From assembly GCA_034440615.1 (NCBI GenBank), contig JAOTOM010004133.1, forward strand, positions 1 to 64,000: a DNA stretch of 64,000 nucleotides, given 5' to 3'. Origin of the DNA: Ashinkailepas kermadecensis. Lineage: Eukaryota > Arthropoda > Thecostraca > Neolepadidae. The stretch's first letter is position 1, and the number at the start of each line of letters is the position of its first letter. This document shows, piece after piece, positions 11,953-25,126 of this stretch. The notes beneath the pieces were generated by a model. It ran no database searches. It was not told the DNA's origin and saw only the letters and a list, made by a program, of their open reading frames with translations. A program made the translations under genes and the position numbers.

Positions 11953-12345
11953 CCGGGTGACGTGACGTGACGTGACGTGACGTGACGTGGTGTGGTGTGG
12001 TGTGGTGTGGTGTAGCGTGACGAGTGCGGGAATCGCGCTGGTTCGGACGAGCGTTCGGCGAGCGGGCCAACTGTCGCGCCGGCCACATCCGATCTGTCGG
12101 TGACGTCATGCTGCCGCTGTCGTACCGGCCGAGAGGATGTCGTGACGTCGACACGTGACACCGTGATGTGTGGCATCCCGTGATGTGTGACATCCCGTGA
12201 CATCTCGTGGAATCCAATTGTATGTCGTAATATTATGTGATATCTCGTAGAATCCCATGATATTATATGGTACCCCGTGGTACCCCGTGGTATCCCGTAG
12301 TGTCCCGTGGTACCCCGTGTTATCCAGTGGTAACTTCTGGTCACG
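11953..12345. repeat. Pentamer runs (GTGAC)n and (GTGTG)n and decayed CCCGTGGTAT-type repeat
   Basis: GTGAC repeats about seven times (11,957-11,988), then GTGTG pentamers follow to 12,014. From 12,160 to 12,345 there are diverged about 10-20-bp units with ATCCCGTGGTACCCCGTGGT. Confidence 0.85.
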
Positions 12346-12516
12346 TAGTGTCTGTGACACCCCTTTGTATCATATAGTACCGCTCCGTAACGTCTGATAT
12401 CCTTCGTAACGGGTGGTGCATACATACCCATGGGTGACGTGCGGTATGCAGTGGTTCATGTGCTACCTAATGGTGGCGCGTGGTAGTCTGCGATCTACCT
12501 ACGGTTGACTCTATGT

Positions 12517-12600
12517 GTCGCCATGTCTATTGTATGTCACCCGCGCCATGTCTATTGTATGTCACCCGCGCCATGTCTATTGTATGTCACCGGCGCCATG
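12517..12600. repeat. 25-bp tandem repeat, three copies
   Basis: Three copies of GCCATGTCTATTGTATGTCA plus CCCGC. A second small duplication (CGGTCATCCGTGAGATGGTC twice) lies at about 12,680-12,722. Confidence 0.9.
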
Positions 12601-13351
12601 CAGGTTCTGTGATCATGTTTGGATTCTCGTCCTCAATTGGCATCATTGGCGGACTGCGGCCTCCTCGTTTATCCCGGACGGTGTCATCCGTGAGATGGTC
12701 CGGTCATCCGTGAGATGGTCCGGTCAAGTGTGTCACAACCTCACCGGCCTGGTGGCGATTGGGAAGGGGGACATAGCTGGCAAGCTTGACATGGCCTCCA
12801 CCGAGTATAGATGGTATCAAATCCCGCAGAATGTGCTCTCTAATGACTGTGGGGATTTCGCGAGCTTAATTTATGACAATGGTGCGGTAGAATTTATTAC
12901 GCTTTTTAATTGCCTAATTGAGCCACAACTGAAACCTGTCCTTGATAGCTCGCAAGAATTCAGCAAGCTCTTTCTTTCCCTCCCTTCCTCTCTCCCTCTC
13001 TGTTTTGACTGAACACGCATACATTTACTCGCTGCAATTCTTGCTTCTCTGTAAGATCAATGTAGTATGTGCGCCCGGTGTGGACAATTTGAAGTGGCTC
13101 TCTATGAATGAAGTCTGCCGAAGATGTGTCGTAGTGCATTTAGGTAAAGTAAGTAGGTAATTTTGATGAAATAAATGGTAGTCTCACACAGACTATTTAC
13201 GTATGATTATGCCACATGCAACACTGTGCAAACTTCCCTGACTTAGCTCTGTCTCAGTGTCGATCACTCTCATATGTCGCCCAGCATGACACCCTGGTCA
13301 AGATGGTCACCTGTGATGCGGGGCGGGACCTGACCCGGCCTGACCCCACAG

Positions 13352-13504
13352 TGGACAGCTGCATGATCTCGGCGGGAGGTCACGGAAGGTCGGCGTCACG
13401 ACACGTCACCATCTGCGGGCAGCACGGCAGGTGTCTGTCGGCACCCGGCGGCCAGTTCAGCTGCATCTGCGACAAGGGCTACACTGGCCGCTACTGCCAC
13501 CAGA
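13352..13504 (+). CDS. Ser: Serrate/Jagged exon, atypical EGF 10
   Basis: This exon encodes the rest of the atypical, insertion-bearing EGF: VDSCMISAGG, then HVTICGQHGRCLSAPGGQFS, then CICDKGYTGRYCHQ. The long spacer between VDSC and ICGQHGRC is typical of Jagged proteins at this position, which helps assign the gene to Jagged/Serrate rather than Delta. Acceptor GACCCCACAG and donor CAGA|GTAAGT; both ends are phase 1. A GTG codon is completed across the preceding junction (GAC G|TG GAC), giving D-V-D-S-C. A 15-bp CTG-rich tandem array lies about 140 bases downstream in the intron. Confidence 0.9.
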
Positions 13505-13639
13505 GTAAGTACCTACTGACTACACACTACCTACACAGACGCTCCGGTGGCACTGGAGCACCGAAACTGCGCTGCTTGACTGTCATTGTACTTGGCTCAT
13601 CCTCAGCCACCACGGTCGACCGAGCAGCAGCTGATCGAT

Positions 13640-13818
13640 GCTGCTGGGAGTCTCTGCTGCTGGGAGTCTCTGCTGCTGGGAGTCTCTGCTGCTGGGAGTC
13701 TCTGCTGCTGGGAGTCTCTGCTGCTGGGAGTCTCTGCTGCTGGGAGTCTCTGCTGCTGGGAGTCTCTGCTGCTGGGAGTCTCTGCTGCTGGGAGTCTCTG
13801 CTGCTGGGAGTCTCTGCT
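13640..13818. repeat. Minisatellite, 15-bp unit CTGCTGGGAGTCTCT
   Basis: Twelve nearly perfect copies, about 140 bases after the EGF 10 exon donor. All three plus frames are open because the unit is 15 bp. Confidence 0.98.
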
Positions 13819-14017
13819 TACATTGTCGGCTGTCTGACGTGTCTGACGTGGAAAAAAGTCATTTGTGGCGCAGGCAGGCTCGCACCCGGGTGCACCGCCT
13901 CGCCAAATGGCTGATGGCGTTTCCAGGTCATTGGTGCGCGGCGCATTAAAGCTGACCTGAATCCCTCCGAGTCAGTCGCGGCGACTCCACCCAGATGACG
14001 TCATCGATGTGGGAGCT

Positions 14018-14742
14018 AACCCGGCGGCGGGAGCGTCACACCCGATGGTGTTTCCTAACCAGCGGCGGGAGCGTCACACCCGATGGTGTTTCCTAACCGG
14101 CGGCGGGAGCGTCACAACCGATGGTGTTTCCTAACCGGCGGCGGGAGCGTCACACCCGATGGTGTTTCCTAACCGGCGGCGGGAGCGTCACACCCGATGG
14201 TGTTTCCTAACCAGCGGCGGGAGCGTCACACCCGATGGTGTTTCCTAACCAGCGGCGGGAGCGTCACACCCGATGGTGTTTCCTAACCGGCGGCGGGAGC
14301 GTCACACCCGATGGTGTTTCCTAACCAGCGGCGGGAGCGTCACACCCGATGGTGTTTCCTAACCCGGCGGCGGGAGCGTCACACCCGATGGTGTTTCCTA
14401 ACCAGCGGCGGGAGCGTCACACCCGATGGTGTTTCCTAACCGGCGTCGGGAGCGTCACAACCGATGGTGTTTCCTAACCAGCGGCGGGAGCGTCACACCC
14501 GATGGTGTTTCTAACCGGCGGCGGGAGCGTCACACCCGATGGTGTTTCCTAACCAGCGGCGGGAGCGTCACACCCGATGGTGTTTCCTAACCAGCGGCGG
14601 GAGCGTCACACCCGATGGTGTTTCCTAACCGGCGGCGGGAGCGTCACACCCGATGGTGTTTCCTAACCGGCGGCGGGAGCGTCACACCCGATGGTGTTTC
14701 CTAACCAGCGGCGGGAGCGTGACACCCGATGCTGTTTTCCAC
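14018..14742. repeat. Minisatellite, 38-bp unit
   Basis: About 19 copies of GCGGCGGGAGCGTCACACCC plus GATGGTGTTTCCTAACCG or CCTAACCA. The G/A alternation at the end of the unit gives two interspersed subtypes. Confidence 0.97.
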
Positions 14743-14929
14743 TTGGCTGAGCCCGCGAACACAGCTGGCTCAGTATAATCCCCGGTCCTACTGGTCACTG
14801 CAGTCACTACGAGCCGGCGCACTGTGAGCATGAGGCCCGGCGGGGTCAGCCACATGTCCACCGGTGGTCACCTGAGAGTGGTCTGAGGTCACCTCTGCTC
14901 ACTGTGAACATGAGACCCGGCGGGGTCAG

Positions 14930-15422
14930 CCCCGTGTGACCGGAGACTCCGGTGGGTCAGCTCGTGTGCCCGGAGACTCCGGTGGGTCAGCTCGTGTGCC
15001 CGGAGACTCCGGTAGGTCAGCTCGTGTGCCCGGAGACTCCGGTGGGTCAGCTCGTGTGCCCGGAGACTCCGGTGGGTCAGCTCGTGTGTCCGGAGACTCT
15101 GGTGGGTCAGCTCGTGTGCCCGGAGACTCCGGTAGGTCAGCTCGTGTGCCCGGGGACTCCGGTGGGTCAGCTCGTGTGTCCGGAGACTCCGGTGGGTCAG
15201 CTCGTGTGCCCGGAGACTCCGGTAGGTCAGCTCGTGTGCCCGGAGACTCCGGTGGGTCAGCTCGTGTGTCCGGAGACTCTGGTGGGTCAGCTCGTGTGCC
15301 CGGAGACTCCGGTAGGTCAGCTCGTGTGCCCGGAGACTCCGGTAGGTCAGCTCGTGTGCCCGGAGACTCCGGTAGGTCAGCTCGTGTGCCCGGGGACTCC
15401 GGTGGGTCAGCCCCGTGTGACC
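14930..15422. repeat. Minisatellite, 30-bp unit
   Basis: About 16 copies of CGGAGACTCCGGTGGGTCAG plus CTCGTGTGCC. The GGTGGG/GGTAGG variants recur in a similar order (five-unit pattern), a sign of multi-unit duplication. Confidence 0.97.
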
Positions 15423-15639
15423 GGTGGCTGGGCCCTGATCAGTGGCGTGATGGTATGTGTGCTTAGCGTTGATCCACTGGTCAGCGGATCCACAAGTCAC
15501 CTGAGCCGCCAGGCCTGCAGGTCAGGTGGGCTGCCAGGTGCCGCATGGCTGCCTCTGAGGCCTCGTCCGCCAGACTGCCTGGCTGCGCGTGCCCCTGTCT
15601 GGTCGCCAGCAACGCTGTCTCGCCGCACGCACCGCTGTA

Positions 15640-16200
15640 TGGCTGCAGGTACTGCCGTATGGCTGCAGGTACTGCTATATGGCTGAAGGTACTGTCGTGT
15701 GGCTACAGGTACTGCCATATGGCTGCAGGTACTGCCGTATGACTGCGGGTACTGCCATATGGCTGAAGGTACTGTCGTGTGGCTACAGGTACTGCCATAT
15801 GGCTGCAGGTACTGCCGTATGACTGCGGGTACTGCCATATGGCTGAAGGTACTGTCGTGTGGCTACAGTTACTGCCATATGGCTGCAGGTACTGCCGTAT
15901 GACTGCGGGTACTGCCATATGGCTGAAGGTACTGTCGTGTGGCTGCAGGTACTGCCATATGGCTGCAGGTACTGCCGTATGACTGCAGGTACTGTCACAT
16001 GGCTGAAGGTACTGCTGTGTGGCTACAGGTACTGCCATATGGCTGCAGGTACTGCCGTATGACTGCAGGTACTGCCATATAGCGAAGGTACTGCCGTGTG
16101 GCTACAGGTACTGCCATATGGCTGCAGGTACTGCCGTATGGCTGCAGGTACTGCCGTATGACTACAGGTACCGTTGTATGGCTGCAGGTACTGCTGTATG
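15640..16200. repeat. Higher-order minisatellite: 20-bp units in an 80-bp block
   Basis: The base unit is TATGGCTGCAGGTACTGCCG. Four unit variants (TGGCTACAGG, TGGCTGCAGG, TGACTGCGGG, TGGCTGAAGG) repeat in a fixed order between about 15,690 and 16,010, making an 80-bp higher-order unit. Each unit carries CAGGTACTG, which resembles a splice donor. Confidence 0.95.
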
Positions 16201-17013
16201 GATGATTGTGTGTACCGCTCTACGGCTGCCGAAAATTAACGTGTTTATTGCCTCATGGAGCGGAGATTCCTTCCGGGGAAAACTGCTTGAGCAACAGAGT
16301 TCCATTGTGTATAAAGCTACCCAACCACGGAAGTTTCGCGTATAAAACCGCCCAGGCAGGATAATCGTGTTGCACATAAATTAACGAACATCATGCCTTC
16401 TAATACATATGCTGCAAGATCGGCTGCAATCGTTCATAGTTTCCTCCTTAGATGAAGAAAACTAACGAGATATCTGAATATGTGCCGCCATGAAATAGTT
16501 CTCAATGACCGTCAATGAGAGTTGTCAATACCGCTGCCGCATGGTGGAGTGGCCTTGCTGCTGCATTTAATTGCACGAGTCGACTCTAGTCGACTGAGTG
16601 TTATATCGCTAAATAATACACTTGTGTCACTGGCTGCCGGAGATTCAAAACACAAAATTATGACGATTCATCTCCGCATGGTAGTGCACCTCGACAATTT
16701 TCGAACAACTTTAAGGTGTCCCAGTGTTTATCTATTCATGTTAGGTTTAATCACTAGCACGGAAACTCCCAAAGTTAGGGAGAATAGCCATTTTGAAGTA
16801 GATTATTTGCATGCAACACCCTTTGCGATCAGTGTTAAGCTCGTCCAAATTTGGAGGTGCCGTTGGCCCTCCGCTCCCTCCCCCACCCCTCCGGTTCCCA
16901 CGGCCTTGGTTTTAGTGGGTGCTCGTTGAGAAAGGCTCATAAATCAATAACCAATCACAAACATGTATCAATCGGCTGATTCGTCTAGCATTGAAGACCA
17001 GTGTTCAGCGCAG

Positions 17014-17268
17014 TATTATGACCAGGGGAGGAGTGAGTGGTACGACCTCCACCCCTGGTCCAGGGGAGGAGTGAGTGGTACGACCTCCTCCCTGGTCCAG
17101 GGGAGGAGTGAGTGGTACGACCTCCTCCCTGGTCCAGGGGAGGAGTGAGTGGTACGACCTCCTCCCCTGGTCCAGGGGAGGAGTGAGTGGTACGACCTCC
17201 TCCCCTGGTCCAGGGGAGGAGTGAGTGGTACGACCTCCTCCCCTGGTCCAGGGGAGGAGTGAGTGGCT
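17014..17268. repeat. Minisatellite, ~38-bp unit with internal inverted repeat
   Basis: About seven copies of GGTCCAGGGGAGGAGTGAGT followed by GGTACGACCTCCTCCCCT. AGGGGAGGA and TCCTCCCCT within each unit are complementary, so single-stranded copies could fold. Confidence 0.95.
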
Positions 17269-17639
17269 GAGGTGATGGGTACAGCTTCAGAACGGTAGGC
17301 CGGGCAGAGGAGGGGACCGGGTGATCTGAAGCGAGCGATGGGTCTCGTCGCGTCCCCCGACCAACCATATCTCGGCGGCCCGGGTGAGGGATGACCTTGA
17401 GCGGCCAGGCGACGCTGTTGTGGTGTCGCCACCCCAGCCAATTCCCACGAGTATTGGAAGGGGGTGGCGATACGCGACTCAATGACTCATCGCGGCGTGA
17501 CGTCGACGCTCTGCGACGGGTGCGGCGCAGTCGAGATGCGCGTCGTGATTAGCGGCAGCAGCGTGCACCGCAATCGCCCGCTCCGATGGAGACCAGTTTT
17601 ACGCCGCCGAAATTTTTGCAATAGCTCGCCGGTCAATGT

Positions 17640-17828
17640 CTAACGAGGTGACGTCACTGGTGACCTGGTCTCTCTGTACTTGCCCACCGAGGTGACGGGT
17701 GTCACTGGTGACCTGGTCTCTCTAGACGTGCCCACCGAGGTGACGGGTGTCACTGGTGACCTGGTCTCTCTAGACGTGCCCACCGAGGTGACGTCACTGG
17801 TGACCTGGTCTCTCTGTACTTACCCACC
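17640..17828. repeat. Tandem repeat, ~45-bp unit, four copies
   Basis: The unit contains GAGGTGACG, TCACTGGTGACCTGGTCTCT and GCCCACC. Copies differ by a short GGTGTC insertion. Confidence 0.93.
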
Positions 17829-17991
17829 GGGTTGGGCGGGCTGATCCCTGGTTCCTCGGCGAGTTCATCCCGGCTGATACGCTCGCTCTGCCGGTTCCGT
17901 GCGCCGACCGAGCTGGCCCCTGTACAGGCCTCTGTGCAGGCGGTGTACTGCCGGGATCTTGGCCCTGTCGTTGCGGTGGCGTGACACACTC

Positions 17992-18575
17992 CCGGCGTCC
18001 GACCCCTGCCAACCAGGACGTCCGACCCCTGCCAACCAGGACGTCCGACCACTGCCAACCAGGACGTCCGACCACTGCCAACCAGGACGTCCGACCACTG
18101 CCAACCAGGACGTCCGACCACTGCCAACCAGGACGTCCGACCCCTGCCAACTAGGACGTCCGACCCATGCCAACCAGGACGTCCGACCCCTGCCAACCAG
18201 GACGTCCGACCCCTGCCAACCAGGACGTCCGACCCCTGCCAACCAGGATGTCCGACCCCTGCCAACCAGGACGTCCGACCCCTGCCAACCAGGATGTCCG
18301 ACCCCTGCCAACCAGGACGTCCGACCACTGCCAACCAGGACGTCCGACCACTGCCAACCAGGACGTCCGACCACTGCCAACCAGGACGTCCGACCACTGC
18401 CAACCAGGACGTCCGACCCCCTGCCAACCAGGATGTCCGACCCCTGCCAACCAGGACGTCCGACCCCTGCCAACCAGGACGTCCGACCCCCGCCAACCAG
18501 GACGTCCGACCCCTGCCAACCAGGACGTCCGACCCCTGCCAACCAGGACGTCGGACCCCCGCCAACCAGGACGCT
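17992..18575. repeat. Minisatellite, 23-bp unit
   Basis: About 25 copies of GCCAACCAGGACGTCCGACC plus CCT. A run with GACCACT (18,045-18,130) recurs at 18,320-18,410, indicating block duplication. Confidence 0.97.
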
Positions 18576-19149
18576 GGCATCATATCAGGTCCAGTCGGCG
18601 CCGGTCTGGATCTGTGTTGGAGCGTGATATGCGCCAGTCCAGCTCAGCAGTCGCACGTCCTGGAGACGAAGGCACCAGCCTGCTGGCACAAGTGTTGTCT
18701 ACAATAGCAGCCTGATCTGTATCTGTCTGGTCTGCAGCGGTTTGATCTGTGCCAGCCTTATTTGCACCGTTGCGGTGTGCACAGCTTGAGCTGCCCCAGC
18801 CTGATCAGGAGCCTAGCGTACGATGACGGCCCATCGTAGCGCGCAATCATCCCGCGTCAGACGCGCAGAGCTCCGCCCTCCACCCCTGGCGTGCGGCTGC
18901 CAGGCGGTGCGCTGCTCTGGCCGGCTGGTAGCTGTCGGCACATGCCCCTGCACTGCGTCACCACTATATCGTGGCCGCATAACCGATACATCACCGGGCC
19001 GGAGATGGGCCGGCGGCTCGTGACCGCCGACGGCTGCCTCCCGTCGCGCCGACGGCCCCGATAAAAGCTCTCGCGGCCCATAACAATAGCTGCCAGCCGT
19101 AAAACAACAAGGCCCAGTCGGCGGCGGACTGATTCAGTCATAAAGCAGA

Positions 19150-19485
19150 CGGCCGGCCACCGGCCACCGGCCACCGGCCGACGCCCCACTGCCCACTGCC
19201 CGTCAACAGCTGGAGGTGGTGACGCTGCAGCGGCGCGAGATGGCCACCGGCCGACGCCCCACTGCCCACTCTCCACTGCCCGTCGACAGCTGGTGGTGAC
19301 GCTGCAGCGGCGCGAGATGGCCACCGGCCGACGCCCCACTGCCCATTGCCCGTCAACAGCTGAAGGTGGTGACGCTGCAGCGGCGCGAGATGGCCACCGG
19401 CCGACGCCCCACTGCCCACTGCCCGTCGACAGCTGGTGGTGACGCTGCAGTGGCGCGAGGTGGTCACCGGCCGCCGGCTCGCCCA
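19150..19485. repeat. Minisatellite, ~75-bp unit, four copies
   Basis: The unit holds GGCCACCGGCCGACGCCCCA, CTGCCCACTGCCCGTC, ACAGCTGG and GGTGACGCTGCAGCGGCGCG. GC-rich. Confidence 0.93.
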
Positions 19486-20079
19486 AACCCAGCTTCGGCA
19501 GTCGATGGAGAAGTGCGGTTACCCGTGGCCAACCACACTTCTGCTTCAACAAAAGTATTCTACATCATTGCGTAAATATAATGTGGTTTCGGTTTCGCCA
19601 ATGCCTGGTAAAAACAAAATAATTACGCGGGAGAAAAGGCGTAGTGGTTTTGCGCCACGGCCGCCAATTTTGTATACATCCGGTTTGCCAACAGTAAAAA
19701 AAAACACGCGGAAGTAAACCCGTATGTGCGCTGTTATTGCATTCACATGGGAATCTTCATATTTTTACTACTTGTATTACTTTTGTTTCAGCTGCTCGTT
19801 GCCAATTATTGATACGCCACGGCAACAACTACACTGCACGTTTAGCTCTTTAAAGTAAAAACGACGCAATTATTTTAGATTCCAGTGTAAATATTTGTCT
19901 TACTACGATCGCAAATACTTTGTTGAAGCAGGCTCAATTATGTCACCGCTTCAAGTGGGTCAGAGCCGTCGGTACGGGTCCACGCCCGTTAGCCTGCCAA
20001 CACCATCAGTATTTCCAAACTGGGATTTAAATAGGGCTGAACGTCCATCACGGAAGGCTTGGCGACAAAGGTCCGATGT

Positions 20080-20662
20080 TGCCGATGCAGCCCATCGCCG
20101 TGTCGCCCGTCAGCTGGACGATACAGCCCATCGCCGTGTCGCCCGTCAGCTGGACGACGCAGCTCAGCCTGCAGCACCACCGGTGTCTCCACCCATGGGC
20201 CGGACGATACAGCTCAGCCTGCAGCACCACCGGTGTCTCCGCCCATGGGCCGGACGATACAGCTCAGCCTGCAGCACCACCGGTGTCTCCGCCCGTCAGC
20301 CGGACGATACAGCTCAGCCTGCAGCACCACCGGTGTCTCCGCCCATGGGCCGGACGATACAGCTCAGCCTGCAGCACCACCGGTGTCTCCACCCGTCAGC
20401 CGGACGATACAGCTCAGCCTGCAGCACCACCGGTGTCTCCGCCCATGGGCCGGACGATACAGCTCAGCCTGCAGCACCACCGGTGTCTCCGCCCATGGGC
20501 CGGACGATACAGCTCAGCCTGCAGCACCACCGGTGTCTCCGCCCGTCAGCCGGACGATACAGCTTAGCCTGCAGCACCACCGGTGTCTCCGCCCATGGGC
20601 CGGACGATACAGCTCAGCCTGCAGCACCACCGGTGTCTCCGCCCATGGGCCGGACGCGATCG
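20080..20662. repeat. Minisatellite, 50-bp unit
   Basis: About nine copies of GCAGCACCACCGGTGTCTCC followed by GCCC, CATGGGC or GTCAGC, and CGGACGATACAGCTCAGCCT. The CATGGGC and GTCAGC subtypes alternate. A related shorter form begins at 20,090. Confidence 0.96.
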
Positions 20663-20884
20663 AGTCGAAGCATGTGATAGACGTGCGACGTGAGATCGAC
20701 TCCAATTACCGCGCCGTAACGAGTGGGGTCGGCGTTTTTTGGTCGCGTATCGGGGAATGTGGTCGTGAACCGTGGCCACATCGCCACGTAATTGGCACGA
20801 ATGCCATCGGTGCATGCCTCCAGTGACAACACACCGGTGGCTCATTTTAATGACTAAAACGGCTGGATGCTGCACATTGCTGGC

Positions 20885-21045
20885 TGGCGGTGCCATCGGT
20901 CAGCCGGCGAGCTGTCATTCGTCAGCCGGCCAGTTGTCCTCCGTCAGTCGTCGGGCTGTCCTCCGTCAGTCACCGAGCTGTCCTCCGTCAGCCGGGTGAG
21001 CTGTCATCCGTCAGCCGGCGAGCTATCATCTGCTAGTCAGCCAGC
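20885..21045. repeat. Decayed ~20-bp tandem repeat
   Basis: Diverged units of GTCAGCCGGCGAGCTGTCAT and GTCCTCCGTCAGTC, directly before the microsatellite at 21,058. Confidence 0.8.
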
Positions 21046-21057
21046 TGTCAACCAGCT

Positions 21058-21767
<710 letters not shown>

Positions 21768-21769
21768 CT

Positions 21770-22939
21770 CGATGATCGTCGGTTACTGTCACCCAGTGTC
21801 ACATGCTGTCATCTTCTGTCTCCATTAGTGGCCCATTCGTTGTCTATGTATTCGCTCTCGTTTCATCGTCTGCTTCTCAGTCTCAGCGTTTGCCTCTGCC
21901 ATCGTTCCTGCCCCCGTTCACGGCCCCATCATCGTCCCTTTCGTCGTGTTTGTCTCTATCCCCGGTCCCGTCCCAGTCCTTGTCTCCGTCCCTGTACTCG
22001 ATGCTGCCCTTGTCACCGGTACCGTCCCTGCCCCGGCCCCATCCCTACCCCGGTTCATCCATATCCATGTTCTTACCCCCGATTTCCGTCTCCACCCATG
22101 TCCCTGTACCCGTGTCAGTATGTATCTCCGGTTCCGTTCCACATCTCCGCCTCAACTGTCATTTTCATATTCAACTTGCTTTTCAGTCACCGTCAGACTG
22201 CGTCTCCGTTTTCATGACTGACGTTTCACTGTGATCTCTCATTCTACTGCGCGGCAGTGTTCCGGGCGGTACGCGGGTGCAAATGGTGCGCTATTCGGCG
22301 GATCTCTCCGCAGCGTAGGCTGAACGCTGTCCGTGCTCAGCAGCCCCGAAATGACCGTTAATTTGGAGACGTACCTGCTGTAACTAGCACGGACGTTCGC
22401 GTGAGAAGCGAGGAGACAAAAATGGCGGCATGAATCACGAGCCAATGGGCCTGTGAACTCTGCTTGTAGCCGTGGCTGTGACTGGGACCGCGTCGTCGAC
22501 TGCCGTACGTGCTCCATCGCCTGCACGCCCTCGTTGTTCCATTCCATGTTCTCGTGTACAGTTTTCTTGTCCATTTGCGCTGGCGGGAGTACCTAAAGTG
22601 CTTGGACCGCGAGCAACTCGGCCGACCGGCTTATAGAGCCGTCACTACGCCATTGTTGGACACAATTTTACACTTGTCGCTGCTGACACCAGCCTGTGGC
22701 CTACATGACCAGCCCCAGTCGCCACCTGAGCATGCAGCTGGCCACAAACAGCTCAACCCGTGAGAGCAGACGGCGTTGTTCATCTCATGATCACGAACAA
22801 CGCTACACGATTGTAGAATAAGTTAGCGTCTTGGTCTTTGTGTCACACCGTACCAGTCTCCCGCATGGCTAAGAAAAAAAATCAGCAGAGATTAAATCAC
22901 ATCCGCAGACATCGTCTGTAATATTCCACCAGCCACGGG
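21770..22939. other. Intronic, no gene seen
   Basis: Pyrimidine-rich on the plus strand to about 22,230 (CCGTCCC/TGTCTC words), then mixed sequence. Open frames have no recognisable domain. Confidence 0.5.
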
Positions 22940-23030
22940 ATCTTACGTACTGTCTGCCATATGTATTTTAGGTAGTGCCTGCCATTGGTATTTTAGGTAC
23001 TGCCTGCCATAGGTATCTTCTGTACTGCCT
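22940..23030. repeat. Short tandem repeat, ~28 bp, three copies
   Basis: Units of GCCTGCCATTGGTATTTTAG plus GTACT, three diverged copies. Confidence 0.75.
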
Positions 23031-23377
23031 CCACTCGCTGCGCCGCCGCTGTCGTCACGTTTCGCTTCAGAGTCGAAAGTTTGTGCGGGATCAGGTCGTC
23101 CCCGACCATCTCCAAGTCTCCGAGCCTCGCTATTTCTGATGATCTCTAAGTGTCCAAGCCTTTCCATCTCTGGTGGTCACCCAGTCTCTGACCATCACCA
23201 TCTCTGACAATTCCCAATACTCTGGCAATCCATACCGTTTCTGATTACCTCCGATCTCATCATTTTTGATAATCTCGATGTCTGATGTAACAGCCGCCTG
23301 ATGTAGCCTGATCAGCTTTGATGGAACAGCCGCCTGGTCTCTGAACGCTACGACCTCTGTTCGATCATTTGTTGCAG

Positions 23378-23491
23378 ACATCAACGACTGCAACGGCAAC
23401 CCTTGTCAGAACGGCGCTACCTGTATCGACCGTGTCAACAGCTACACCTGCATCTGCTCACTCGGCTGGGAGGGACGCCTCTGCGATATCA
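23378..23491 (+). CDS. Ser: Serrate/Jagged exon, EGF 11
   Basis: This is a single calcium-binding [19 protein letters not shown], then [20 protein letters not shown]. The first codon (AAC) is split across the junction. C-x-D-x4-Y-x-C-x-C gives the beta-hydroxylation pattern and C-QNGA-T-C an O-fucose site. Acceptor CATTTGTTGCAG and donor ATCA|GTGAGT; both ends are phase 1, so skipping this 114-nt exon would keep the frame and remove exactly one EGF. The flanking introns are about 9.9 and 5.2 kb and mostly repetitive. Confidence 0.95.
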
Positions 23492-25126
23492 GTGAGTGCT
23501 CAGTGCTGCTGGTGTTGATGATGAATCCTTTCTCCATCACTGAGCCCGAGATAACCGCAAGTGATTTTGGAGTCTCCTATCCTGCTCTGCTCTGTGCTGA
23601 TCTTACTTCTTGTGTCCTTGCATGATCTTTTCTGTGGTGCGGTAATATTATTTTTGCTGTTAATTCAGGTTTCTTGTCCCGTGTTTTCCTTTCCTTTCCT
23701 GCCATGCGATGGTGGTCTCGCTCCTGTGCCGCAAGTATGCTTTCCTGCACACCCAGCAAATCTGGAGGAGGACATCACCACTGCATGCATATTTCACTTC
23801 GCATCTCCTTGCTATGCTCCTCCCTTCTGATGATCAGCTCCTTCTCCGCTTGATACCGCGCACCTAGCCTTTGTTCCTCGAGCGCTTCATTGCCCGTACC
23901 CCTCACCACTTCATCCTCTTCCGCATGGCTTGTTGCCCGTCGGCTTTCCGGCTAGCTGCCCTCTGCGTCGGCTGAAGCGCGTCTTTGTCGACGGATGGTC
24001 CATGCGCGGCGACCCTGGTCTGGAGACGGGAGGCCGGCCGCTCGGCCACTGTACGGCCGTACCGACGGCCGGCCGGGTGGCTTATCGTCACTGTTATCTC
24101 CTCAAGTGCACAGTCGACTGGCGGCTTTGTTTGCTGCCGCGGATCAGCTGGCGGGCGTCGTCAGCTGCTCCGGAAAACGGCCGACGCCGACGGCCGTCTC
24201 ATCTCGCGGGGGCCGAAATACCGCGCTTGGATGCCGATGCGCGCGCGCAGAAGCTTCGGCCGGCCGCACACTGACAGCTTTGCATGCGGCATTTGCATGC
24301 GCTGCGAGCGGGATTTCATGCACTAAACGCACGGATATGCCATGTCGTGCTGACGCGTAACTTTCCTCCCATGTGATGTCGCACTGACGCATGGCTTGCC
24401 TCGCATGCGTTGGCGCATTGTGCGTGTTAATGAGAGTAATAACGCTCAATATAATAATTTACTTTTAAAAATTGGAATGATCGTCATCGAAATCAAGCAA
24501 GCAACTTCCAAGCTTTTCGACTACTGTTCAACATCTTAAAAGGCGCAGATATTTCTGCGAGAATTCGTACTACATGGGTTCTCTGACATCAGATACCTGC
24601 AGTATAATCAGTATAATTGAATCTCTATTATAAATAACAGCATCGTGTTTTCGTTCAAGTGCGTGCTCGATCGTACAACATACGTATGAGACGAATGCCA
24701 TTCTTGTCTCAGTTGAAAATGAGGACGTTCCATAGGGAATATATAGGTGGATTTAGGGTCATGGTTTCGGAATTCTCCACCAAGTTTACTCGTCTAGATT
24801 TGACCTCAATCAGGTTAGCCAAGTTTCAGCCATAGCCAAGGGACAATTACGAGTTTAACCGCCCAGGGCATATTTAGTGCTAAGCATCCCTACGTGCTAT
24901 GAATTACTTACACCGGGAGCAGTAAAACAACATGTCCAAGGGGTGACAAGGAGGGACCGCACTTGAAGGGAATCCCCCAGATAACGTTTACCTCGCCATG
25001 TTAGTAATTTTTGATGGAAATTCTACAGTTTGCTATTTCCAATTTCCAAATTTGTTCAGTACATCAGGCCTGCTTTGAAAAAAGAGATGAAAATTGCCCC
25101 GAAGCTTCAGAGTGCAATTGTTTTCA
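23492..25126. other. Intronic, no gene seen
   Basis: A GC-rich part at 23,900-24,330 (CGGCCG words) and AT-rich sequence after 24,430. No coding feature or clear repeat recognised. Confidence 0.5.
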
